Assembly: GCA_963383645.1 (NCBI GenBank)
Contig: OY726563.1
Coordinates: 38,013,331 to 38,077,330, forward strand
DNA length: 64,000 nt
Origin: Muscardinus avellanarius
Lineage: Eukaryota > Chordata > Mammalia > Rodentia > Gliridae
Direction of reading: 5' to 3'
The notes below the pieces were generated by a model. The model was given only the letters and a program-made list of their open reading frames with translations, was not told the DNA's origin and searched no databases. Positions 11,996 through 22,330 of this stretch are shown here, in pieces. Numbering within the stretch: position 1 is the stretch's first letter; each line of letters starts with the position of its first letter. The position numbers and the translations under genes were made by a program.

Positions 11996-12712
11996 TGAAT
12001 CCTGTCTCCCTACAGCCATAACCCTTTACCATGAGACGTGGCCACCCCTTCCATCAAGAGGAAATGTCTGTTACTACACCTCCTTGAACGTGAGTTAGCC
12101 TTGTGGGTGTTTTGTTGTTGGTTTTTTTTTACCAATCAAAGGTGCTAAAAGTGGTACTGTGTAACCTCTAGACTAAAACTTTTAAGAGCCTAGTCAGCTT
12201 CCCCCTCCGTTCTGTTAGAAAGCTGTCCTGAGACCTCCGTATTGAAAAACAGCTGACTCAGATCCTGGAAAAAGAGAAGCCATGCGGAGAACCAAGGCCA
12301 ATACCAAAACCCCTGATATTTGAGGAAAGCCATCTTAGGCACAGTTGAGCTCCCAGATGTCTGCAAACCCATGAATGAGCCCAGGCGAAACCAGCAGACA
12401 ACCTGCTCCACCAACCCACAGAATCACAACAAATAATACACCATTGCTTTTTGGTTTTGTTTGTTTGGTTGGCACTGGGGATTGGGCCTAGCGGTATTCT
12501 ACCTCTGAGCTACATCCCCAGCCCTATTTTTTTTAGTTTTTCATTTTGAAACAGGGTCTCGCTAAGTTGACGAGGCTGGCCTCAAACCTGTGATCTTCCT
12601 GTCACAGCCTCCCAACTATGGGATTACAGGTGTATGCCGCTGTACCCAGCTCATTGTTTTAAACTACCCAAGGATTGGGGCAATTTGTTACACAGCAAGA
12701 GATAAATGATAA
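11996..12712 (+). mobile_element. MaLR LTR of MLT1 type, split by a SINE
   Basis: The 3' end has the hallmark MLT1 phrases: cagcagacaacctgctccacc, then agaatcacaacaaataata, and after the SINE gttttaaactacccaaggattgg and ttacacagcaagagataaatg. The SINE at 12,460-12,655 is inserted just before the end. This is a solo remnant of a non-autonomous ERVL-MaLR element. The start is approximate. Confidence 0.65.
12460..12655 (-). repeat. SINE inside the MLT1-type LTR
   Basis: Complete inverted copy from ggcactggggattgg to gtacccagctc, only mildly diverged, so clearly younger than its host LTR. Confidence 0.85.
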
Positions 12713-13289
12713 CATTATAATGAATTGGTGTTTCTGGGAAAATGGAAGTGAGTCGGTTCCTTCCAACTCTAAAAGCTATAAAACCAAAGTTTTTTCAAAC
12801 TTAATTATACAGGAGAGCCCTGAGTGGAACACTCTTGTGTAGAATGTTTAGTCTGCATTTTCATCTCCTTGTGGAAGCCTCCTTGGTCAAGGTGCGTGGA
12901 TATGTCTACAGCTCTTTCTACAGGCTTCTAAATGGGTTCCCAGCTAACTGTAGCAAACTGTGTTCTCATCAGCAGCATAGGAAGGACAAGAGGGTTTGTT
13001 AGTGGCCTGATTTAAATAACAAAGAAATATGGGAATTTCCCATAGTGTGAGGAGTGGTGAAACACCACTTCCCCAAATCTACCTCACCTACTTCCAGGGC
13101 CAGCCCTGATGACACCAGGAAACTGAACAGGTAAGAGCATCAGCTGAGTACACCAGAAGTGCCCCGTGTCCAGAAAGCAATGTGTCATAGTAGTTATGAG
13201 AGAAGATCAATTCTGGTTTTGTCTTATACAACATACGACCTACTTCAAGCTTCTTGACCTCTCTAAGCCTCAATTTGTTTATTTTTCTT
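12713..13289. other. Unassigned sequence
   Basis: No reading frame with a recognisable domain and no repeat family identified. Confidence 0.4.
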
Positions 13290-13442
13290 ATTTTCTTTCT
13301 TTTAATTATTATTTTGAAACTAGGTCTCAGTGAGTTGCTGAAGGTCTGTCTGGTTTAGTTGCTAAAGCTGACCCTGAAACCTGTGACTCTTCTGTCTCAG
13401 CCCCCCAAGCAGCAGGGTTACAGGCGTGTCTCACCATGCCAG
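13290..13442 (-). repeat. SINE, B1 part only
   Basis: Inverted B1 part without the ID part; the tail side begins directly with ttattttgaaact. Confidence 0.8.
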
Positions 13443-13469
13443 GTCCAGTTTGCTCATTTTTAAAATGGA

Positions 13470-13662
13470 GCCGCCGGATGTGGTGACATACATCTGTAAT
13501 TCGAGTACTTGAGAGGCTGAGACAAGAGAATCACAGGTTCATAGCCAGTCTCAGCAACTTACCAAGACCCTGTTTATAATAAAAAACAAAATAGGTCTGG
13601 GTGTGTAGCTCAGAGGTAGAATGACCCTGGATTCAATCCCTAACACCTAAACTAAATAAAAA
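13470..13662 (+). repeat. SINE (B1-ID dimer)
   Basis: Forward copy: gccgccggatgtggtgaca to box B (ggattcaatccctaacacc). Confidence 0.85.
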
Positions 13663-13782
13663 GGAATAAAAATTTAAATGGGAATAATATTAGCATCTAC
13701 CTCACACGAGTTATGAGGATTAAATAAACTAATACTCATGAATCACTTTAAACAGTGTGTAACACACTTTTTTGTCTTTTTT

Positions 13783-14057
13783 GCAGTACTGGGAATTGAA
13801 CTCAGGGGCATTCTACTTCTGAGCTACACCCCCAGTCCTATTTTTTATTCTTTATTTTGAAACCAGGTCTCACTAAGTTGCGGAGGGCCTCATTAAGTTC
13901 CCCCAGCCCTATATATTTTATTATTTATTTTGAAACCAGGTCTCACTATGTTGCAGAGGGCCTCACTAAGTTGCTAAGGCTGGCCCCGAACCTGCCATCC
14001 TCCTATCTCAGCCTCTCACGTACTGGGATTACAAGCGTGCGCCACCACGCCTGGCCT
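13783..14057 (-). repeat. SINE with an internal tandem duplication
   Basis: The linker plus part of the B1 monomer occurs twice in tandem (about 13,835-13,901 and 13,906-13,974), each starting at cccagtcct or cccagccct and running through ttttgaaaccaggtctcact. The period is close to 70 bp. Confidence 0.85.
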
Positions 14058-14125
14058 GGCACACTTCTATAAGCTGTTAGATATCATTATTCTCTCCATT
14101 ATTTGAGAACTTATCATATAGGCAA

Positions 14126-14427
14126 GTTTTGTTTTTCTTGTGACACTGGAGATTAAACCCAGGACCTTCCACATGCTAAGAAATGTATCTACCACTGAGA
14201 TACACAGCCAACCTTTTCCTTTAGAAACCCAAGAGACCTTCTACTTTTGAGGTATGTCCACAGCCCTATTTTATTTTTATTTGGAAATAGGATCTCTCTA
14301 AGTTGCTGAAGTGCTCACTGAGTTGCTGAGGGCCTCACTAAATTGCTAAAGCTGGCTTTGAACCTGCGACCTTCCTATCTCAGCCTCCCAAGTACTAGGA
14401 TTACAGATGTGCACCACCATACCTGGC
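14126..14427 (-). repeat. ID-like SINE joined to a B1-ID SINE
   Basis: The first 80 bp (ggagattaaacccaggacc, then gagatacacagccaacc) form an older ID/B4-like monomer. A B1-ID copy follows to ccatacctggcc. The B1 part contains an additional repeat of the gttgctgaagtgctcactga segment. Confidence 0.75.
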
Positions 14428-14484
14428 CAGACCTTTTTTTAAAAGAAATTTTATTTTGAACAATTTTAAGACACTTCTCGGAAC

Positions 14485-14671
14485 CAGGACTAGTGGTGCA
14501 TGCTAATCCCAGCAGTTGGAAGGCTGAGACAGGAGGATCACAGGTTAAGACCAGCCTCAGCCACTTAGCAAGATCCTGTTTCAAAACCAAAACAAAATTT
14601 CAAAAAAGGGCTGGGAGTGTAGCTTGGAGGTAGAATGCCCCTGGGTTTCATCCCTAGTACCAAAAAAAGAA
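14485..14671 (+). repeat. SINE (B1-ID dimer)
   Basis: Forward copy with intact box A (gtagcttggaggtaga) and box B (gggtttcatccctagtacc) and a short A-rich tail. Confidence 0.85.
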
Positions 14672-15150
14672 AAAAGCACTAAGCTCATTCAGAAAGTCAG
14701 AGCTGAAAGGGTTTGTGCATTGTGCAGTGCTACAGTCTCTGAGTCAGGATGGCGCATGGTCAGTGCACTCTCAGGGCTCAGAGTGGGGGTGGGGAGTAAG
14801 GCTGAGCATTTTGGCTTGAATCACTCAGGAAAGGGAAATCTGATAAGGCAGCCTGCTGTACGGACTCCTGCTACAGCCTTCCCTGTCTTTTCTTCCTTCA
14901 GTTAGGCAGCAGCATTTCCTTTCCATCACATGGTTTGAAAGATACCAATTTCTCATTTGCTGCACAAACACGGTTGCTTCTCAGTTTTCTCTCTCTGCAT
15001 CCATGTCAGTATACCTTCAGTATTGCAGTGAGCAGCTCACAGGGGCCTCACACACTTGCCAGAGTTCCTTCTGTTCCACAGGATTCTTTTTGCTACAGAT
15101 CAAAGAAAGCCAGCTGGAGTGCCTTATGCAAAAAAGGATTCACACAGGCA
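14672..15150. other. Unassigned sequence
   Basis: Moderate GC, no recognised gene or repeat. Short frames on both strands look random. Confidence 0.4.
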
Positions 15151-15316
15151 TAGCTGGGTGTAGTGAAACACACCTGTAATCCCAGTGCTTGGGAGGCTAA
15201 GACAGGAGGATCACAGGTTCGTGACCAGCCTCAGCAACTTGATTTGACCCTGTTACAAAAAAATAAAAAATAAAATAGGGCTGGGAGTGTAGGTCAGAGG
15301 TGAATGCCCCTGGGGC
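15151..15316 (+). repeat. SINE, 3'-truncated
   Basis: Complete B1 part and half of the ID part. It stops just before box B at ccctgggg. Confidence 0.85.
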
Positions 15317-15342
15317 TAACTAATAGGACCACGGAGTGGTCC

Positions 15343-15420
15343 TAGAATTTGCTGAAAATATAAATTATAAAAAATAGAATTTGCTGAAAATATAAATTAT
15401 AAAAAATAGAATTTGCTGAA
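15343..15420. repeat. Short tandem repeat, 32-bp unit
   Basis: The segment beginning tagaatttgctgaaaatat occurs at 15,343, 15,375 and (partly) 15,407: two full units and a remainder, nearly perfect. Confidence 0.9.
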
Positions 15421-16430
15421 AGGACAGTGTGAGTACCTCCTAGAGTGATGAGATTGGCTAAAAACAAAGCAGTAACAGGCAAAATCATGTTAGCTCCACA
15501 GACAAGGTTTCTTTGCATCTGTGCTCTGTGTATCTGTGACATGTACTCAGACCAGCTCTTTCTCAGAGCCTGGGACCAAGGCTCTGGTGGCTCTGGGCTT
15601 CACATACACTTCATTTCACCATCCAGTGCAAACCTGGCTTTTTCCCTTTGTACTAATTAAAATCATCCGACAGGACACAATCTGTTTTGGGTCCCAAGTT
15701 AATCCTTAGCCCGAATGCCATCACTATGGCCAGGAGTCAAGCAAGCACGGTCATGATGCTACCGCTGGTTCATCACTAAGGCCATGAAGGTAGGGTCTGT
15801 AAGAAGATGACAATCCCCTTTTAACCTCATGGTCAAAAAAGCATCTTGTAGAAGAAAGTAGAGTCTTGTACGCTAAAGAAGAGCATGCTACTGGACAAAA
15901 GGAAAAAATAGATAATCTTACCGTTTCATTAAAGACAAAAATGTAACCTTTGAAACCACACCCTGATCAACATGACTTCCACAATCATTTCAGGTGAATA
16001 TCCACAATATAGCAGGTACCAATTTAACCAACATATTGGTTAAAATATTTCCACATGAGTAATAATTTCCTGATGAGAAAATATTTCCACATGAGTAAGT
16101 TTTCAAGGTAACTGAACTTGATCCCTTTATATGTCAAACTATGCTTTCTTTAGATCATATTCTGTGGATTCTCTCTAAAATATGTCAGAAATCGGTTTTT
16201 CTGCTTTTATAAAGAGTGTTCTGAACAAAATTTAACTATTATAGTACCCTTTCCCCCCATCTGTGGTTTTGCAGTAACAGTTTTAGTTACCCACCATTAA
16301 TCTTGCTCAGAAAATATTCTATGGAAAGTTCCAGGACTAAGCGATTCATAGGTTTTCCATTGTGTTCAGTTTTGGTAAAATCTCACACTGTTCTGCTCTA
16401 TCCCACTCAAAATGTGAATCATGTTTCTTC
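15421..16430. other. Unassigned sequence
   Basis: No repeat family or coding frame recognised. A 20-bp segment (aaaatatttccacatgagtaa) occurs twice near 16,043 and 16,078. Confidence 0.4.
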
Positions 16431-16770
16431 AGTGGATCCATGTTGTATATAGTACCTGCCTATTAGTCATTTAATAGCTATCTCGGTTATCAGTTATCAG
16501 ATTGACAGTGCTTGTGCTCAAGTAACCCTTATTTTACTTAATAATGGCTACAATACACAAGAGTAATGATGCAACAGAGACTAAGGCATAAAACATAGAA
16601 GGAGAGACTCTGGTACTATATGGCAGTGCTGAAGGGCATATAGAAAATGCAGAGTATATACAGGGTCTAGTACTATCCATGATTTCAGACACGCATTGGG
16701 AGTCTTAGAATGTAGCCCCCATGGATAGACGAGGGGTATTATTATACTTGTCCTATGGGATAGCAATAAT
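16431..16770 (+). mobile_element. Tigger-type (TcMar) DNA transposon remnant, internally deleted
   Basis: The stretch around 16,460-16,575 (cctgcctattagtcattta, ttacttaataatggc, agtaatgatgc) and the end around 16,665-16,750 (ggtctagtactatccatgatt, gagtcttagaatgtagcc) resemble the start of the internal part and the 3' terminal part of mammalian Tigger elements. The transposase-coding middle is missing. The end is approximate. Confidence 0.65.
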
Positions 16771-17140
16771 GTTCGCATGGACTGTTGAAGTATATAGAGC
16801 TATTTGCCCCTATAGCATTGCATTCCAATGTCATGTTTAACTTTTTGATTGGTCTCATGCTCTCAGATGTTGTTTCCCACTTCTGTCACTGTTCTGATCT
16901 TCTAGTAGCTCCTCCCCTTAAGCACTTCCCCTCTTCATTTATTTGCTAATTCCAATCTACCATGGATTAGGAAATAAAATGACAGAAATGTTACAGTACA
17001 ATGTAAAATGTGTGCAAATTCAGGAGCTAGAATTTATTGTTCCATGAAGAAATGGTCAATGAGTGAAAGCTGGGAACTTTTCTATGAATAAAATAGGAGA
17101 GCTCCTTCACACTTACCCAGATATTCCTAGGTCCTTCCTG
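16771..17140. other. Unassigned sequence
   Basis: Nothing recognised. Confidence 0.4.
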
Positions 17141-17249
17141 CTGTAGTTTGCATCTCGCATGTCCCCAAAGGCCAATGTGTTAAAGCTTTGATCCCTAAGG
17201 TGGTGCACAATTGGAAGTTGATGTGGATCTTTAAGAGGTAGAGTCTAAG

Positions 17250-17611
17250 AGCTGGGCATGGTGGTACATGCCCATAATCCCAGTACTTAGGAGTCTAAAA
17301 GAGGAGAGGATCGCAGGTGTGAGGCCAGCCCCAGCAAGTTAGTAAGACTCTGTTTCAAAATAAAAATAAAAACTGGGTATAGTGGTACACATCTGTAATC
17401 CCAGTACTTGGGAGGCTGAGACAGAAGGATCACAGGTTTGAGGATAGCCAGCCTTAGCAAGTCAGAAAATAGTGAAACTCTCATCAAGCCAGTAAAACCC
17501 TATTTCAAAATAAAAGAAAATAAATAAAATAGGGCTAAAGGTATAGCTTAGAGGTAGAATGCCTCTAGATTCTATCCCCCGGGCCACAAAAAAATAAATA
17601 ATAAATAAATA
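17250..17611 (+). repeat. Two SINEs, one inserted in the other's linker
   Basis: A B1 part (17,250-17,370) is followed directly by a second B1 part (17,372-17,515) and one ID part, ending in an AAAT-rich tail. The second B1 has a 40-bp insertion around 17,455-17,495. Confidence 0.8.
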
Positions 17612-17713
17612 AATCCAAACTATTACATACTCCCATCAGAAACCCAAAGAATTGAGCCCACCCAATCTTGGACTGAAATCTCTAAAATTATTAGTCAAAA
17701 TAAAAGATTTTTA

Positions 17714-17715
<2 letters not shown>

Positions 17716-17754
<39 letters not shown>

Positions 17755-17952
17755 TACTGGGGGTGGAACCCAGGGACTTTCTACCTCCGAGCTATACTCC
17801 CAGACCTATTTTATATTTTATTTGGAAACAGGGTCTCACTAAATTGCTGAGAGCCTCACTGAGTAGCTGAGGTTGGCTTCAAACCTATGCAATCCTCCTG
17901 TCTCAGCCTCCCAAGCGCTGGAATTACAAGTGTGCGCCACCACGTCTGGCAA
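17716..17952 (-). repeat. SINE, long subfamily, (TG)19 tail
   Basis: Tail tract at 17,716-17,753. The long B1 form includes gctgagagcctcactgagtag. Confidence 0.9.
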
Positions 17953-17974
17953 GATTCTTCTTTAAAAATTAATT

Positions 17975-18188
17975 ATTGCAACAAGGTATGGTGGTATATG
18001 TCAGTAATCCCAGTATTTGGGAGACAGGAGGAAGATAGTGGGTTTAAGGCCAACCTCACAAACTTAGCGAGGCTCTCAGCAGCATAGCAAGACCTATTTC
18101 AAATTAAGAAATAAAATAGGGCTGAGGATGTAGTTCAAAGGTAGAATGTCCCTGGGTTCCATCCCCAGCACCACACACATACAAAATA
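17975..18188 (+). repeat. SINE (B1-ID dimer)
   Basis: Forward copy ending in cagcaccacacacatac, a short nascent CA tail. Confidence 0.85.
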
Positions 18189-18204
18189 AATTAATTATCT
18201 CATC

Positions 18205-18410
18205 CAGGCATGGTGGTACATGCTTATAATCTCAGTACTTGGAGGCTGTGACAAGAGGATCTCAGGTTTAAAGCCAGCCCCAACAACTTAGTGAGACCTT
18301 CTGTAATTTAGCAAGACTGTGTTTCAAAATAAAAAATAGAATAAGACTGAGGGTTTTACTCAGAGATAGAATGCTCTTGGGTTCCATACCTAGTACCACA
18401 CACACAAATT
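18205..18410 (+). repeat. SINE (B1-ID dimer)
   Basis: Forward copy, ccaggcatggtggtaca to ctagtaccacacacacaaa. Confidence 0.85.
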
Positions 18411-18465
18411 AAATTAAAGTTAATTGTTTCAGGTATTTTGTTATACTGACAGAAGACTGACTTGT

Positions 18466-18669
18466 TTTTGGTAGTACTGGGGGTGGAACAGGGGCTTTTC
18501 TACCTCTGGGCTATACTCCCAGACCTATTTTATACTTTATTTAGAAACAGGGTCTCACTTAGTTTCTGAGAGCCTCACTCAGTAGCTGAGGCTGGCTTCG
18601 AACCTGTGCGATCGTCCTGTCTCAGCCTCACAAGTGCTAGGATTACAAGTGTGCACAACCACGCCCAGC
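18466..18669 (-). repeat. SINE, long subfamily
   Basis: Inverted copy starting ggtagtactgggggtggaac and ending cacgcccagctt. Confidence 0.85.
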
Positions 18670-19166
18670 TTGAGTTTTCATTTTCTTTTCTATGTTCACA
18701 CCTCAGTTTATAGATTATTCCAGAGGATCAGATTACTTAACACATAATTTTATAATAACAGAGGTATTGCTTTACTTCTTTTCTTCATATTTCTCTTGAC
18801 TAGATTTTAATCTCTTCCCTTTTAAGCATCCTATCTGTGAGTTCTCTTCTAGCTAATCATTGTAGGCCATTTCCAACAATTCAAAAACATGGACTCCAGC
18901 CAGGTATGATGGCACACGCCTGTATTCCCAGTACTTGGTAGGTTTGAGAAAGGAGGATCTCAGGTTCAAGGCCAGTCTCAGCAATTTGGCAAAAGCCTGT
19001 TTCAAAATAAAAAATAAAACAGCTGGGCATGATGGCACACACTTGTAATCCCAGTACCTGGGAGGCTGAGAGAGGAGGATTGCAGGTTCCTGGCCAGCCT
19101 TGGCTACTTAGTGAGGACCTCTGCAACTTAGTGAGACCCTATTTCAAAATAATGAATAAAAAATAG

Positions 19167-20151
19167 GGGACTTCCGGGAAGATGGTGACGGAGAAAAGCG
19201 GGGCTTATGAGCCCCGCTAACAACCAATCTCTATTACCACAAAATAAGCGCCTTTCACAGCCAGAAAATACCATCAGCAGAGAAACAAAAAAGGTAAATA
19301 CAAGAGACAGAGAAAAAGAGGGCTGAAAAAACGAGACACCAGAAAAAAACCAGACCGCAGTGCTGCAGCCGGAGCCGCGGTGCGGAGCCACATGGACGCC
19401 ATCTTTCCTTCCAGCACCAAGCTCCAGAGAGGAGGGGGACTCAGAACGGAGCTCAGAGGCAGAGAGGAGATACGCCGGTCTCACGGCCGAGGATGCAGCA
19501 GCAGCACCTTACTGCCGGCGGCAGCAGTGAGTTCACCGAACGGCTCCAGACCAACGAACTCAACAGCCCACCAGGATCCAGAGAGGAACGGCGGACAGCG
19601 AGCCGAGGTGAGCTCCTGCGGATCAGCTGGGCGGCATTTGGCAGATTTTTCGGCGCAGGGAGTGTCTAAAGCTCCCAGGGGCTGGGCTCAGCGCACCCTG
19701 CAGGGACTCAGAGCGGAGCTCAAAAACAGAGAAGAAATACACCAGCCTCACGGCCAAGGGCATGGCAGCGGCGCCATATTGCCACCTGGGCGGCAGCAGC
19801 GAATTCACCAAGTCCACTACAGCTCCATTGGCGCACTCAACAACAGTGAGTCAAATTGCAGCCCCTAGAGGAGAAATCCCCGTACTGACTCCCAGGGACT
19901 TGACCCAGTGGGGGATGGCGGTGGCAGAGATATCACACTATAGTCACAACTCCATGCAGGAGAACGCCCAGCCTGGCACCCCCCATAGTCTAAAGCAGCC
20001 TCTATTGACTCCCTGGGTCTGAGACTTTGCGATACAACCCAGTAAAGGAGTAGTGGTGACTGAGATACCACAAACTCGAGATCCAGAGCACCTTAAGTGA
20101 AGTCTTAGTGACCCAGGGAAGAACCCAGAGAAGGCACAAACTTCCTAAATC
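19167..20151 (+). promoter_or_regulatory. L1 5' UTR with tandem monomers of about 266 bp
   Basis: A unit starting cagaacggagctcagaggc at 19,442 is repeated in diverged form at 19,708 (agagcggagctcaaaaaca), 266 bp later. The extreme 5' end contains gaagatggtg, a YY1-like site of the kind found at the start of other mammalian L1 promoters. The minus-strand copy shows the same monomer three times. Promoter function is inferred from position. Confidence 0.7.
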
Positions 20152-21069
20152 ATGGGAAAGAGAAATAACAATGGAGCAGTGAATGCCCACAACGCCACAA
20201 CATCAGAACCTGATAAAACAGAAATTCAGAGATTTCTAGAAGATCAAATCAGGAAAATAACTGCAGAAATAATAGAGGTGCTTCGAAAAGAATTCAGAAG
20301 GGCCAAAAAGAGATAAAGGATGTAATCAGTGAAGTAAAGGCCTCAATTCAAAGTATAAACAACTGATTAGACCACATGGAGAATAGAATCTTGATCTTAG
20401 AAGAAGATCATTCCAAAAATGAATGCATAGTTTCTAATTTAGAAAAAAAAAATCTGACAGCAGGAATCTGACATTGAAGAAATATGGGCCCATTTTAAGA
20501 GAACTAACCTAAGAATAATTGGAATAGAGGAGGGAAAAGAAGGGGAGACCAAAGGGATCAATAATCTCTTCAAGGAAGTAATAGCAGAAAAGTTCCCAAA
20601 CATAGAGCAAGAGGTTGATACACAGGTCCAGGAAACCTATAGAACTCCCTTTAGACAGGATTGGAGAAGAGGATCCCCACGCCACATAATTGTCAAAATG
20701 ACCACTGTGGAAGCCAAGCAGAGAATCTTAAAGGCAACAAAAACAAAGGGCCAAGTGACATTCAGAGGCAAACCAATTAGAATCACTCCAGACTTCCCAA
20801 ACCAAGTCATGAGAGCCAGAAGGGCTTGGAGTAACATATTCCAAACTCTGAAAGAAAACAACTTCCAGCCAAAAATTTCCTACCCAGCAAAACTTTCTAT
20901 CAAATTAGATGGAGAAATAAGAAGCTTCCATGAAAAACAGAAACTGAAGGAATTTATGTCTTCAAAACCAGCGCTAGAGAAAATACTCAAAGAGATTAAC
21001 TACAAAGAAAAAATAGGTAACACACACCAGAACCAGAGAAATAAGATTTTCCATCCAACAGACAACTAA
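20152..21069 (+). pseudogene. L1 ORF1 pseudogene
   Basis: ORF1p is the L1 RNA-binding chaperone: coiled coil, RRM, C-terminal domain. This copy starts MGKRNNNGAVNAHNATTSE. Compared with the intact copy at 61,918-62,802 it has a one-base loss near 20,300 that brings in a stop (aagagataa), an in-frame TGA near 20,362, and a length change in an A run near 20,445 that returns to the original frame. The last 124 codons (20,698-21,069) are open and hold the C-terminal domain (KGQVTFRGKPIRITPDFP, YPAKLSIKLDGEIRSF). It ends a few residues later than the other copy because that copy has an earlier stop. Confidence 0.85.
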
Positions 21070-21074
21070 GATTG

Positions 21075-21784
21075 GCTATCTTTGGAGATTCATTATTTAT
21101 GTTAGTCTTTTACCTATCTCTAAATTGTATTGTTTGCTTTTATTGTTGTTAATTTTTAGGATTTCTAGTTGGAATATTAATATACCTTCAGATATAGCAT
21201 TTGGAAATATTTTATCCCATTCTATTAGTAACTTTTAACTCTGTTTACATTGTCTTTGGATATACAATATTTTTTTATTTTTTAGGGAGTTTGTATACTC
21301 TTCTGTTGCCTGTGCCATTGAAATCATATCCAAGAAATCACTGCCAATTTCAATGTTGTGAGGTTTTATGACCCAGATTTTCTTCTAAAAGTTTATAGTC
21401 TTAAGATTTATATTTAGGTCTTTTATCTATTTTGAGTTAATATTTGTATATGGGATTAGGTAAGGGTCCAATTTTATTCTTTTCCATGTAAGTATTATTT
21501 TTCAATAATATTTAGTTAAAAGATTATTATTTCCACCACCAAATGTTTGTGGAAACCTTGTCAAAAATAACTTGACAATATAGGGAAGAATTTAGCTCTA
21601 GGCTTTTATTTAACTCCAATGGTTTATATATCTGCCTTTAGAATAGTACTACACTGTTTCAATTATTGTAGCTTTATATGGTTTGAAATCAGAAAATATA
21701 TGTCTTCTAGCTTTGTTCTTTTTCAAGATCATTTTGGGTATCTAGAGTCCATATTCCATATTAGGATAGATTTTTTTTCTGAAA
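21075..21784 (-). mobile_element. Antisense segment of an older L1 ORF2 inside the half-L1
   Basis: Read on the minus strand, this resembles part of an L1 ORF2 from an older lineage; on the plus strand the telling phrases are tcatatccaagaaatcactgc, atctattttgagttaatat and tctagctttgttctttttca. It carries stops in all frames. Its reverse complement occupies the equivalent place in the second chimera (about 61,160-61,870). The exact left edge lies within about 100 bp after the ORF1 stop. Confidence 0.75.
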
Positions 21785-21786
21785 AA

Positions 21787-21821
<35 letters not shown>

Positions 21822-22330
21822 ATGTGTGATAATTTCACCTAAAAACAAAAAAGAAAAAATATTCTCTGGTAAGAAAGAAAGCAAAAAGAAATATTTAAAT
21901 GTTATCTTTAAGTCATCAAAAGCTTGGTATCAGACAAATGAAACTGTTATATGAGATTATCATTGTTAATTTTAGATTAAATTGCTATAATACTAGATGT
22001 CAAACACTAAGCTAAGCATGGGAAGGAGGGTGGGGAGAGAACGGGGTTGGGATCAGGTAAGGGCTAACAGGGCGAGGTGTGCATGTATGTCTACAGAAGT
22101 TTTTTTTATACCATTATGATGTATGAATACAGTGCACCAATAAAAAAATTAAAAATTAAAAAAATAAAATTTAATTTAAAAAAGGGTAGAGGGTGTAGCT
22201 CAGAGCTAAAATACCCCTGAGTTCAATCCATAGTACTGCAGAAAATAAAAATAATAAAATAAAATAGGACTGGGGATGTATCTCTGAGAATGTCTCTGGG
22301 TTCAACCTTCAGTATCAAAAAAAAAAAAAA

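Larger units (their letters stand above)
17141..18465 (+). mobile_element. MaLR LTR (THE1/MST-like), broken by several SINEs
   Basis: The LTR start is visible at 17,141-17,249 (gtagtttgcatctcgcatg, ttgatccctaaggtggtg), a middle portion at 17,612-17,715, and the end at 18,414-18,465 (tcaggtattttgttatactg, acagaagactga). SINEs occupy the gaps. This is an ancient non-autonomous LTR with no internal sequence. Confidence 0.6.
19167..22180 (+). mobile_element. Chimeric half-L1: L1 5' UTR, ORF1, antisense older L1 ORF2, L1 3' UTR
   Basis: The element begins with the L1-like 5' end cttccgggaagatggtgacg. A 5' UTR (to 20,151), a damaged ORF1 (20,152-21,069), a roughly 700-bp antisense segment of an older L1 ORF2 (about 21,075-21,784), an AAAT tract (21,785-21,823) and an L1 3' UTR with a G-rich stretch and an A-rich end follow. 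No sense ORF2 is present, so it is non-autonomous. The same order and junctions occur in the minus-strand copy at 60,836-64,000, so this is a mobile unit and not a local rearrangement. A-rich flanks make the target duplication ambiguous. Confidence 0.85.
18898..22330 (+). repeat. SINE-in-SINE nest that hosts the chimeric L1
   Basis: An outer SINE begins at 18,898; an inner SINE begins at 19,020. Both are forward. The chimeric L1 (19,167-22,180) split the inner SINE at its linker. Its ID part resumes at about 22,183 (gtgtagctcagagctaaaa) and the outer ID part follows at about 22,267 (actggggatgtatctctg), closing with a poly(A) at 22,318. Three successive insertions are therefore readable. Confidence 0.8.

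Noticed and set aside
19380..19868. 162-codon plus-strand frame
   Set aside because: It lies within the L1 5' UTR monomers, repeats with the monomer period and has no known domain.
21075..21784. Simple twin-priming inversion as explanation of the half-L1
   Set aside because: A one-off 5' inversion would give a private junction. The same junctions occur in the minus-strand copy, the inverted piece is from an older L1 lineage, and an intact L1 3' UTR follows it.
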